Of a stretch of 6,012 bases of DNA, positions 1-5,783 are shown one piece after another. The notes under the pieces were generated by a model, which saw only the letters and a program-made list of their open reading frames with translations, ran no database searches and was not told the DNA's origin. Location of the stretch: positions 1 to 6,012 of the forward strand of contig DGSM01000023.1 of the NCBI GenBank assembly GCA_002393975.1. Reading direction: 5' to 3'. Both the position numbers and the translations under genes were made by a program. Positions within the stretch are counted from its first letter, which is position 1. Every line of letters begins with the position of its first letter. This stretch comes from Clostridiales bacterium UBA4362 (lineage in GTDB: Bacteria > Bacillota > Clostridia > TANB77 > CAG-508).

Positions 1-188
1 TTTCCAGATGTTTCTGCTTTAATTGATTCTTGGTTGCTATCATCAATAGATGTATTGTTCCAAATGTTTTGTCTAATAAACCACTTTAAAAATTCATAGG
101 AATAAACATTATCATTATCCAAGAATTCATAATTGTATTTGAGAACTAGATTCTCTCCTAATTGTTCTTTACTATCTAAACTAAACAT
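1..188 (-). CDS. Unrecognised protein, N-terminal 62 codons only (runs off the left edge)
   Basis: An open frame starts at an ATG at 186-188 and continues without a stop to position 1, giving 62 complete codons plus two bases. The start is supported by an AAGAAGG ribosome binding site about 8 bases upstream, directly after the ispH stop codon. The gap to ispH is only 13 bases, so it is almost certainly co-transcribed with ispH. The visible part begins MFSLDSKEQL, is acidic and polar, has aromatic residues around 29-43 (including W36 and W43), and shows no signal peptide or membrane segment. I do not recognise a domain. From memory, many Clostridia place or fuse ribosomal protein S1 after IspH, so an S1-domain protein with an extended N-terminus is possible, but no S1 motif is visible in these residues. 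That the gene exists is fairly sure; its function is unknown. Confidence 0.72.
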   Translation of the reverse strand, partial: MFSLDSKEQLGENLVLKYNYEFLDNDNVYSYEFLKWFIRQNIWNNTSIDDSNQESIKAETSG

Positions 189-201
189 ATATTTTTCCTT
201 C

Positions 202-1068
202 TTACATAGACATTATTTTTTCTTTAGTCGCTATTATACTTTCATCAGGAGTTGAGGCCCCGGCTAATACTAAAATTTTATTAACACTACTGTCTAATTC
301 ATCTATATTCAATTCATTTTCATCCTCAATGAATTGAACTTTATTGCAATTTTTAGAAGCAATTTCATATAATTTCTTAGTATTAGAGCTATTCTTTCCT
401 CCAATTATAATAGTATAATCTGCTTGTTTGCTTAAGTTTTCCGCTTCTTCTTGTCTTATTTCAGTAGCCATACAAATCGTTTTATCTATAATAACTTCTA
501 TATTATCTTTTTCTAATTCTTCTTTTATTTTTTCTACTAAAACATCAAACTTTTTTGAAGAATATGTTGTTTGTGCAACTATATATACATTTTTTAAACC
601 ACTATCTCTTATTACTTTAAAGGTATCTTCTAAATCATCTTCAGATTCTATTATTAAAGAATTTTTTCCTGCAAAACTCAAAGTTGCAATACTTTCTGCA
701 TGAGTTTTACTTCCAATTATAATAACAAAACTATCTGATTTAGCCTCAACTTTATCATGTACATCAATTACTTTTTTACATGTTAAATCATATACAGTTA
801 AGTTCTTTTGTTTTGCTATTTCATAATTATCTTTAGTAACTCCATGTGCCCTAAAAATAACAATATTATTATCTGGTACTTGATTAATATCTTCTATTAC
901 TACCAGGCCCTTTTTTTCTAGGTTTCCTACTACTGTTTTGTTATGAACTAATTCGCCTAAACAATACACTCTTTTTCCTGGATTATTATCAAGTATTTCA
1001 TTAGCACTGGTAACGGTATATTTAACACCACCACACATTCCTGCATATTTAGCCTCAATTATTTCCAT
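202..1068 (-). CDS. ispH: 4-hydroxy-3-methylbut-2-enyl diphosphate reductase (IspH/LytB)
   Basis: IspH is the last enzyme of the MEP isoprenoid pathway. It reduces HMBPP to IPP and DMAPP with a cytoplasmic iron-sulfur cluster. The 288-residue length is that of the short bacterial form. The three cluster cysteines are C12 (in AGMCGGVK), C97 (in LTCKKV) and C199 (in TICMATEIRQ). Substrate-site residues are also recognisable: H42 (LVHN), H75 (AHG), H123 and E125, T167-T168 (AQTT), S227-S228-N229 (KNSSN) and S272 (AGAS). The segment around H123 reads GSKTHAES, where most homologues I recall have an HPE-type motif, so this is a slightly divergent member that keeps the catalytic E125. The ATG start has TAGGAGA about 6 bases upstream. 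The gene has its own promoter after the terminator of the ABC unit and is followed 13 bases later by a partial gene. No fused S1 domain is present. Confidence 0.96.
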   Translation of the reverse strand: MEIIEAKYAGMCGGVKYTVTSANEILDNNPGKRVYCLGELVHNKTVVGNLEKKGLVVIEDINQVPDNNIVIFRAHGVTKDNYEIAKQKNLTVYDLTCKKVIDVHDKVEAKSDSFVIIIGSKTHAESIATLSFAGKNSLIIESEDDLEDTFKVIRDSGLKNVYIVAQTTYSSKKFDVLVEKIKEELEKDNIEVIIDKTICMATEIRQEEAENLSKQADYTIIIGGKNSSNTKKLYEIASKNCNKVQFIEDENELNIDELDSSVNKILVLAGASTPDESIIATKEKIMSM

Positions 1069-1105
1069 ATAATTCTCCTAGTTTATTTAAATTGGTACAA
1101 TGTAT

Positions 1106-1111
1106 ATTATA
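1106..1111 (-). promoter_or_regulatory. Probable -10 box of the ispH promoter
   Basis: On the minus strand a perfect TATAAT lies 38 bases upstream of the ispH ATG. Transcription would start near 1098-1100, leaving a leader of about 30 bases that contains the TAGGAGA ribosome binding site. No good -35 box sits at 16-18 bases upstream; that position falls in the T-tract of the preceding terminator. The promoter is inferred from the -10 match and from its place between a terminator and a gene start. Confidence 0.5.
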
Positions 1112-1126
1112 TAATAAATTGATCAT

Positions 1127-1163
1127 AAAAAAAGCAAATTGACCAATAATGTCAACTTGCTTT
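1127..1163 (-). terminator. Intrinsic terminator of the racemase-ABC transporter unit
   Basis: Read on the minus strand, AAAGCAAGTTGAC and GTCAATTTGCTTT form a 13-bp stem with one G-U pair and a 7-base loop. It runs into a T-tract (four further Ts after the stem, seven in a row counting the stem end). The wobble pair is a G-U only in the minus-strand RNA; in plus-strand RNA it would be an A-C mismatch, and only the minus side has the T-tract. It lies about 70 bases after the permease stop codon and immediately before the ispH promoter. Confidence 0.85.
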
Positions 1164-1232
1164 AATAATTGTAACGATTTTTAATTATTTCCTTTAAAAT
1201 AATTTTTATTCTCCATTATATTAATTCTTTAG

Positions 1233-2876
1233 TTAAAATATTTTTGAGAATAGATATCTACTCTTTTTATAAATAAAGATATTAATTACTATGTTTGCTA
1301 TTAATAAAACTGAAATAACTAATGCTAAGAATAATATGATGTTTGAAGCAATCATTCCTAGTAAAAAGAATAGTCCTAGAATTGACATTGTATAAAAAAG
1401 CTCATAAAAGACATTAGTATTTTGTTTCATCATAGTATATTCAGTTTTCCAATCCATCCATGGTTTTAGCAAATCTATGATTATCTTTAACTTTTCTCCT
1501 AATATGTTTGATAGCATGAGTATAATAAGTATTAATATAGTATTTAAATGATTGTGTGTCATTGAAAAGAAGAAAATAGTCATTAATATGGCTGGAATAG
1601 TATTAAGAACAATTCCCGGAATACTCTTAACAATAAATTGTTTATATAGACTTATAGGAACAAACTTCATAAATTTACTATTAAATCCATCTCTCGATAC
1701 AGCTATTATAGATGTAAAATTCATCATAAAGAAAACTTGAGCTATTCCTATAAAAACTATTAACCCTCTTACATTGTTAAATCTATTATTTATTTCTCCC
1801 AATAGATCATAGTCAAAAAATCTTGAAAAATATGCGAATCCCATAATTATTATATAAACAATTATAGGATAAAGTGTTGGCATTATAATACATTGAATAG
1901 CAAATATTGGAGCTCTAATTAATGTTTTTATTTCTTTATCTAAATAGGTTAAATATTTATTTTTCTTTTTAAAATCTTTTAAAGTTAGTCTTATCTTTTT
2001 ATTGGTTTTGCTTCCTTGACCATCACTAACAATAGTTCCAATTGCACCTTTAAGATATATTTTAGAAATAATAAATAGACATATAGCAGATATTCCAATA
2101 GTCTCTCCAAAAAATAGTAATAAATTTAACAAGCCTTCTATTTCAAGATAATTGCTAAATATATTCATAATAGGTTTTAAAATAACGAATTGTTCTGCTA
2201 ATTCTTCTGCCATACCATTAGTTCTTAATAGCATATTAGTGAAGTCTACTACTCTATAGTTTATTGTTGCAAAATCAAATTTATAATTATTTCCAATTAA
2301 TGAAATGGCTATAATTGTTAATATTGCAACTATGTACAATACTTTGTTCTTGTTTTTTATTTTATGAGTAACTCTCATAATTATAGACACAATTAAAGCA
2401 GTTAAAAAGATTGGTACAATTGGTAAAAGAAGTAGCACAATAATTGCATATATATAAAAAGTCCAATATTTAAAATGTCCATATACCAAAATTGGAATAA
2501 ATAGCATGAGCATTTCCATCATGTACTCTGATTTAATAATGTTAATAATTTTTGCTAATATCAATTTCCATGGTTTAATAGGCATAGTTAAAAATTGTTT
2601 TAAATCTTTTGAAAAGTATAAAGAGTTTATGGTCTCAAATATACTTTCAGCAAACAAAATAAAGTAATTCATTAAAAGTAATATATTGATGAATATTTTT
2701 GATTGTTTTATAACCATTAGTTGATGTACAACAATAGCGCTAGCTGTATACATTACATATGATAAACTTCCAAACACAATTATGAAAGAAAGGATTCTCA
2801 AAATCCTTTCTTTCATATCTTTAGGACCATTTCCTGCTTTTGAATTTTTGATTACAAGTTTAATTAATTGTAACAT
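1233..2876 (-). CDS. ABC transporter permease, large multi-pass membrane subunit
   Basis: This is the 547-residue membrane partner of the ATPase encoded just upstream. About twelve hydrophobic segments are visible, near residues 26-48, 60-82, 119-133, 138-166, 178-196, 243-271, 322-350, 370-391, 413-437, 444-458, 489-512 and 514-536. Loop motifs match a family of roughly 550-residue Bacillota permeases I know from genome context: YFSKDLKQFLTMPI at 87-100, DKEIKTLIRAPIF at 313-325, SRDGFNSKFMKFVPIS at 394-409 and LKPWMDWKTEYTMMKQN at 470-486. I would place it with the ABC-2-like putative exporters. The ATG overlaps the ATPase stop by one base (TAATG), which implies translational coupling; an AAAGGA site lies inside the end of the ATPase gene. 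The substrate is not predictable. Codons 21-32 form a perfect DNA inverted repeat (2781-2817). Confidence 0.88.
   Translation of the reverse strand: MLQLIKLVIKNSKAGNGPKDMKERILRILSFIIVFGSLSYVMYTASAIVVHQLMVIKQSKIFINILLLMNYFILFAESIFETINSLYFSKDLKQFLTMPIKPWKLILAKIINIIKSEYMMEMLMLFIPILVYGHFKYWTFYIYAIIVLLLLPIVPIFLTALIVSIIMRVTHKIKNKNKVLYIVAILTIIAISLIGNNYKFDFATINYRVVDFTNMLLRTNGMAEELAEQFVILKPIMNIFSNYLEIEGLLNLLLFFGETIGISAICLFIISKIYLKGAIGTIVSDGQGSKTNKKIRLTLKDFKKKNKYLTYLDKEIKTLIRAPIFAIQCIIMPTLYPIIVYIIIMGFAYFSRFFDYDLLGEINNRFNNVRGLIVFIGIAQVFFMMNFTSIIAVSRDGFNSKFMKFVPISLYKQFIVKSIPGIVLNTIPAILMTIFFFSMTHNHLNTILILIILMLSNILGEKLKIIIDLLKPWMDWKTEYTMMKQNTNVFYELFYTMSILGLFFLLGMIASNIILFLALVISVLLIANIVINIFIYKKSRYLFSKIF
2781..2817. 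repeat. Perfect 16-bp inverted repeat inside the permease gene
   Basis: The arms are TATGAAAGAAAGGATT (2781-2796) and its exact reverse complement (2802-2817), separated by five bases. The repeat occupies codons 21-32 of the permease, beginning about 60 bases after its start codon. No T-tract follows on either strand, so it is not an intrinsic terminator. In mRNA it would form a stable hairpin close to the translation start. Confidence 0.9.
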
Positions 2877-3619
2877 TAATCTTTCTTTTCCTTTTGTGTA
2901 TCTTCAAATAAATTTATAAATGCCTCTTCAAGTGATTTACTATTTTTACTCTTGTTCTTTAGTTCTTCGCATGTACCAGTAAATTTGATTTTTCCCCCAT
3001 CAATAATAGCTATTCTGTCACACATTTCTTCAGCCACTTCTAATACATGAGTTGAGAAAAACACTGTATTTCCCTTTTTTGCATGTTCTTTCATTTTCTT
3101 CTTTAGTAAAAAAGCAGCTTGGGGATCTAATCCTGTCATTGGTTCATCTAAGATCCAATTTTTTGGATTATGTAATAGTGCGCTTATTATTAATAGTTTT
3201 TGTTTCATTCCATGTGAAAAGCTTTGTATTTTATTTTCTAAGCTATCTTGAATGTTGAACTCTTCTGCAAGATTATTAATAATACTTAATCTCTTTTCTG
3301 AAGATACTCCATAAATATCTCCAATAAAATTCAAATACTCAATAGCTGTTATTTTATCAAAAGTATCTGGCGTATCTGGAATATAGGCAAATGATTTCTT
3401 GCATTTCATTGGATCTTTTATAATGCTATTTCCATCAAAAATGATATCACCTTCATCAATGTCCAATACTCCTGTCATCATTTCGATAGTAGTTGTTTTT
3501 CCTGCACCATTAGGTCCAATAAATCCAAATACTTCACCATCATTGATTTTAAGACTAATATTATCAATTACTTTTTTATTTCTAACATAAGATTCAGAAA
3601 CATTTTTTATTTCTATCAT
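2876..3619 (-). CDS. ABC transporter ATP-binding subunit
   Basis: This 247-residue cytoplasmic ATPase powers the permease encoded next. Walker A is GPNGAGKTT at 35-43, the signature loop is FSHGM at 134-138, Walker B with the catalytic glutamate is WILDEP at 155-160, the D-loop is GLD at 163-165, and the switch histidine is H191 (STH). The usual Q-loop glutamine is absent: the segment reads AYIPDTPD (78-85). This IPDxP form and the non-LSGGQ signature are, as I recall, normal for ATPases paired with the ~550-residue permease family. The C-terminus carries the SLEEAFINLF motif (229-238) common in exporter ATPases. The ATG has AAAGGA about 8 bases upstream. The gene starts 19 bases after the racemase stop, and its TAA shares one base with the permease ATG. 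Confidence 0.95.
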   Translation of the reverse strand: MIEIKNVSESYVRNKKVIDNISLKINDGEVFGFIGPNGAGKTTTIEMMTGVLDIDEGDIIFDGNSIIKDPMKCKKSFAYIPDTPDTFDKITAIEYLNFIGDIYGVSSEKRLSIINNLAEEFNIQDSLENKIQSFSHGMKQKLLIISALLHNPKNWILDEPMTGLDPQAAFLLKKKMKEHAKKGNTVFFSTHVLEVAEEMCDRIAIIDGGKIKFTGTCEELKNKSKNSKSLEEAFINLFEDTQKEKKD

Positions 3620-3638
3620 TTCTTATTTCCTTTGTATT

Positions 3639-4733
3639 TTATATAAATATTCTTGGAACTCTATCAGATATTCTTGAAAGAATTTCATAATTAATTGTAT
3701 TACATTTTGAAGCTATATCTTCTATTGTTACTAAGTCATTATCCCAAATATATACTTCATCACCTTCATTACAATCTATATTTGTAACATCACACATAAA
3801 TGAGTCCATACATATTATTCCTAAGATTTTGCTTTTCTTTCCATTAATTACAACTTCACCTTTATTAGATAGCTCTCTTGGAAGTCCATCAGCATAACCA
3901 ATACCAACAGTTGCAATTCTCATAGGTTTATTTGAAATAAATGTTCTTCCATAACCAATTGATTCATTAGCATTAATATTTTTTATATAACTAATTTTAG
4001 ATTTTAACTTTGCAATTGGCTTTAAATCTAATCCATTAAATGCTCCCACATATGGTTCATATCCATATAATATTAGACCAGGTCTAGTTAAATTAGCTTC
4101 TTGATCATTATATTTCAATAAACCATCTGATGCTTCAGAAGAGAAATATTTCATGTTAGGAAAAATAGCTTTCAATGATTTTACAGCTTCATCAAATGTT
4201 TTTATTTGTCTATTAGTAAAATCAGTATTATCAATAGAATCACTATCAGCTACACAAAAATGTGTATAGCAACCAACAACTTCAATATTTGAATAAGATT
4301 GAATAAGTGATATGCACTTTTGTAAATTTTCGGGTTTAACGCCTGTTCTTCCCATTCCAGTTTCTATTTCAATAAATATTTTTACTGGATCTCCTCTTTT
4401 TCCAATAGTATCTATAAATTTAAAAGAGCTTACTCCAACTATTAAGTTATATTTAATAATGTTTTCTATATCCTCAATATAAGGCTCGTTTAATATTAAA
4501 ATATCATTAGAATATCCATTATTTCTAATTTCAATAGCTTCACTACAAATTGCAAGTCCAATTATTTTAAATTCATTAATAACACTTGAAACCTTATTAA
4601 TATATGTTCCATATCCATTAGCTTTTAATATTGGCATTATTTGTTTTCCATTATTTAAGCTTAGTTTATTTAAAATCGAAACATTATTATTAAAGTTTTC
4701 AATATTTATTTCCATATAAGTTTGTCTATCCAT
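3639..4733 (-). CDS. alr: Alanine racemase family protein (PLP-dependent, VanT-like variant)
   Basis: The family interconverts L- and D-alanine and supplies D-alanine for peptidoglycan. With the ATG at 4733 the protein has 364 residues, normal for Alr. The PLP lysine is K37 in PILKANGYG and the catalytic tyrosine is Y261 in IGYGRTF. Other active-site matches are R129 (TGMGRTG), H158 (YTHF), R217 (LTRPG), M309-D310 (CMDSF) and Y349 near the C-terminal RISDRVPR. The motif after the PLP lysine is KANGYGTY, not the usual KANAYGHG. The segments CVADSDSIDNTDFTNRQI and SSEASDGLLKY resemble, from memory, the serine/alanine racemase branch that includes VanT, so L-serine activity is conceivable. There is no VanT-type membrane domain. 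A GTG two codons upstream (4739) is also in frame, but it belongs to the ribosome binding site, so I prefer the ATG. It is first in a unit with the ABC genes. Confidence 0.93.
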   Translation of the reverse strand: MDRQTYMEINIENFNNNVSILNKLSLNNGKQIMPILKANGYGTYINKVSSVINEFKIIGLAICSEAIEIRNNGYSNDILILNEPYIEDIENIIKYNLIVGVSSFKFIDTIGKRGDPVKIFIEIETGMGRTGVKPENLQKCISLIQSYSNIEVVGCYTHFCVADSDSIDNTDFTNRQIKTFDEAVKSLKAIFPNMKYFSSEASDGLLKYNDQEANLTRPGLILYGYEPYVGAFNGLDLKPIAKLKSKISYIKNINANESIGYGRTFISNKPMRIATVGIGYADGLPRELSNKGEVVINGKKSKILGIICMDSFMCDVTNIDCNEGDEVYIWDNDLVTIEDIASKCNTINYEILSRISDRVPRIFI

Positions 4734-4736
4734 AAA

Positions 4737-4744
4737 CACCTCTT
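4737..4744 (-). promoter_or_regulatory. Ribosome binding site that decides the alr start
   Basis: On the minus strand AAGAGGTG precedes TTT ATG. GAGG lies 5 bases before the ATG at 4733, the normal spacing. The alternative GTG start at 4737-4739 is part of this anti-SD-complementary run and has only a poor purine stretch upstream of itself. Confidence 0.65.
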
Positions 4745-4750
4745 AAAGTA

Positions 4751-4780
4751 ATAATAACATTTAAAAGACATAAATATCAA
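4751..4780 (-). promoter_or_regulatory. Probable alr-proximal promoter
   Basis: The minus strand shows TTGATA (4775-4780), an 18-base spacer and TATTAT (4751-4756), with a TG one base before the -10 (extended -10). The predicted start is near 4744, only about 11 bases from the ATG, so the leader would contain just the ribosome binding site. It lies between the terminator at 4796-4823 and alr, so the racemase need not depend on readthrough. The sites are inferred from sequence match only. Confidence 0.55.
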
Positions 4781-4795
4781 TATATAAAAAAGCAT

Positions 4796-4823
4796 AAAAA
4801 ATAGGAGGCTTTAGCAGCCTCCC
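4796..4823 (-). terminator. Intrinsic terminator upstream of alr
   Basis: On the minus strand GGGAGGCT and AGCCTCCT pair over 8 bp (seven Watson-Crick and one G-U) around a five-base loop, followed by A and six Ts. It is the most GC-rich hairpin in the window. It ends any transcript from the promoter at 4914-4942 and any readthrough from the two membrane-protein genes, for which no other terminator is visible. Its place 63 bases before the alr ATG would also suit an attenuator. Confidence 0.85.
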
Positions 4824-4907
4824 GTTAGCACTTACAAATAAAGAAAAGAGAAAATGGGTCAACTCTTTCAAATATCTATAGTACTATGTTTTGCAAATAA
4901 CTTTGCA
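4796..4907 (-). ncRNA. Candidate small RNA or attenuated leader, about 112 nt
   Basis: The limits are set by a consensus promoter (start near 4907) and an intrinsic terminator (4796-4823). The only ATG near the 5' end opens a 10-codon frame with no ribosome binding site, so the RNA is probably non-coding. Visible structure in 5' to 3' order: a hairpin TGCAAA-GTTA-TTTGCA (4892-4907); the palindrome ATAGTACTAT (4878-4887); a weaker stem AAAGAG/CTCTTT (4863-4868 with 4845-4850) with a 12-base loop; a pyrimidine-rich CTCTTTTCTTT that could pair with purine-rich ribosome binding sites; then the terminator. It does not match 6S RNA, SRP RNA, tmRNA, RNase P RNA or a T-box as I know them. It could be an independent sRNA, the 3' UTR of the upstream operon with its own promoter, or an alr leader. 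Confidence 0.45.
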
Positions 4908-4928
4908 TAAATTATTATAGCACTATGT
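4877..4928. repeat. Duplicated palindromic site, possible operator pair
   Basis: TATAGTACTATGT (4877-4889) and TATAGCACTATGT (4916-4928) are direct repeats with one mismatch in 13, spaced 39 bp apart. The core ATAGTACTAT of the first copy is a perfect 10-bp palindrome; the second copy has one off-symmetry base. The second copy overlaps the -10 box of the promoter at 4914-4942, and the first lies roughly 20-30 bases inside the transcript. This geometry fits a repressor operator pair; the regulator is not in the window. Confidence 0.5.
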
Positions 4929-4942
4929 GTCTTTTATGTCAA
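4914..4942 (-). promoter_or_regulatory. Perfect-consensus sigma-A promoter
   Basis: On the minus strand TTGACA (4937-4942), a 17-base spacer and TATAAT (4914-4919) match the housekeeping consensus at all 12 positions. The -35 box starts 8 bases after the stop codon of the 160-residue membrane protein. The predicted start is near 4906-4908. No gene begins shortly downstream, so it drives either a small RNA or, through the terminator, alr. Confidence 0.87.
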
Positions 4943-4950
4943 CCTTTATT

Positions 4951-5433
4951 TTAAATTATTAATATAACCACATTAACAATTACAGTTATAAAAGCTATAA
5001 TAATAGAAATCATTATAGATTCGAAATTACAAATTATGGCTAAAGAAAAGGTTTCTTCCGGCTTATTCTTTAAAACTTTATTAAAAATTATAGCCTCTAT
5101 TAAAGAACATACTAAAAGTAATCCTATTATTAGTAAAAACATTATTAAATATTTGATAACACTATTTATTTCACTGAAAGAAATAATGATTCGTAAAAGC
5201 CAAATTATCGTAAGAAAAATAGTTTTAGTTGATAAACTAGTAATTAAATAAGTTAAACAATCTCTTTTTCTAATACCAACCATAAATGCAATTACCAGAC
5301 AAGCAACAGAAAAAATAATAGCCACCAACAATAAATTGCCAAAGGATTCTACTCCATCGGCAAACGAAAGATATATATCTGGATTGTGGCTGATGATGTG
5401 AAATTCTGATCCCGTAAATTCTATTTCATCCAT
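4951..5433 (-). CDS. Unrecognised four-pass membrane protein, 160 residues
   Basis: I do not recognise the family. Four hydrophobic segments are visible at about 33-52, 70-86, 91-117 and 130-158. The first 30 residues are acidic and polar, and a basic cluster (R54-K55-R56) follows the first segment, so by the positive-inside rule the N-terminus should be outside. No cleavable signal peptide is apparent. The N-terminal tail contains HNPDIYLS (16-23), which closely matches HNPKIHYS in the protein encoded just upstream; the juxtamembrane stretch after it is also similar in character. The ATG is preceded by AAGGAGG with about 8 bases of spacing, and the start shares one base with the upstream stop (TAATG), so the pair is translationally coupled. 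A small complex or sensor with its neighbour is plausible, but no function can be assigned. Confidence 0.82.
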   Translation of the reverse strand: MDEIEFTGSEFHIISHNPDIYLSFADGVESFGNLLLVAIIFSVACLVIAFMVGIRKRDCLTYLITSLSTKTIFLTIIWLLRIIISFSEINSVIKYLIMFLLIIGLLLVCSLIEAIIFNKVLKNKPEETFSLAIICNFESIMISIIIAFITVIVNVVILII

Positions 5434-5702
5434 TATAAATCCTCCTTATTAATATTTTTATTGGAATTTTCATATTTTTCTTTATCTAATTTGTTTAATT
5501 TAGTTATTTTCCTTAAAATTAGACTAAATATTATGATTGTTACTAAAACACAAACTATTATCCCTATAAAATATAATACAGAATAATGAATTTTAGGATT
5601 ATGATCCAAAAGACCATACGCGACACTATCTGCTAGAACATAACTATTAGTTAAGCTAATAATTGCAAGTAAAAAAAATACTATCTTCTTTAAAACTTTC
5701 AT
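5433..5702 (-). CDS. Unrecognised small exported membrane protein, 89 residues
   Basis: The N-terminus has basic residues then a hydrophobic core (7-20) and a plausible signal peptidase I site after A24 (V22-L-A24, then D25). A short outer segment (25-41) carries HNPKIHYS at 34-41. It is followed at once by a membrane segment at about 42-63 and a charged, lysine-rich cytoplasmic tail to residue 89. The mature form would therefore be a single-pass protein with a 17-residue outer stub; without cleavage it would be a two-pass hairpin. The best ribosome binding site (AAAGGA) lies about 17 bases before the ATG, longer than usual, and a TAA in frame four codons upstream rules out an upstream start closer to it. 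The gene is first in a two-gene operon and overlaps the next start by one base. I know no family for it. Confidence 0.75.
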   Translation of the reverse strand: MKVLKKIVFFLLAIISLTNSYVLADSVAYGLLDHNPKIHYSVLYFIGIIVCVLVTIIIFSLILRKITKLNKLDKEKYENSNKNINKEDL

Positions 5703-5783
5703 ATTTTTTATTTACAATTTCCTTTCTTTATTTTATGAGAATCTTTTTATAAATTATAAACTACATAATTAAATTCTAAAAGT

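Noticed and set aside
428..703. 91-codon plus-strand open frame
   Set aside because: It lies wholly within ispH on the opposite strand, has low-complexity Ser/Phe/Ile content and no ribosome binding site; it is a shadow of the real gene.
4074..4086. TAGACC-A-GGTCTA palindrome
   Set aside because: It falls on codons for the conserved LTRPGL active-site segment of the racemase, so coding constraint explains it well enough at this length.
3639..4739. GTG start for the racemase (366 residues)
   Set aside because: The GTG is part of the AAGAGGTG ribosome binding site of the ATG six bases on, and has no good site of its own.
4796..4907. tracrRNA of a type II CRISPR system
   Set aside because: A strong promoter, a short structured RNA and a terminator suggested this, but there is no cas gene and no CRISPR repeat in the window to supply an anti-repeat match.
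4740..4950. T-box or known amino-acid riboswitch upstream of alr
   Set aside because: I found no T-box AGGGTGG-like antiterminator bulge sequence, no specifier-loop layout, and no known riboswitch core I could recognise; only the terminator hairpin would fit.
5036..5251. 71-codon plus-strand open frame
   Set aside because: It lies antisense inside the 160-residue membrane-protein gene, whose frame has the strong AAGGAGG site and membrane topology; the plus-strand frame is an artefact of AT-rich composition.
5746..5760. 15-base palindrome TTTATAA-A-TTATAAA
   Set aside because: It is made only of A and T in very AT-rich intergenic DNA, where such symmetry arises easily by chance.
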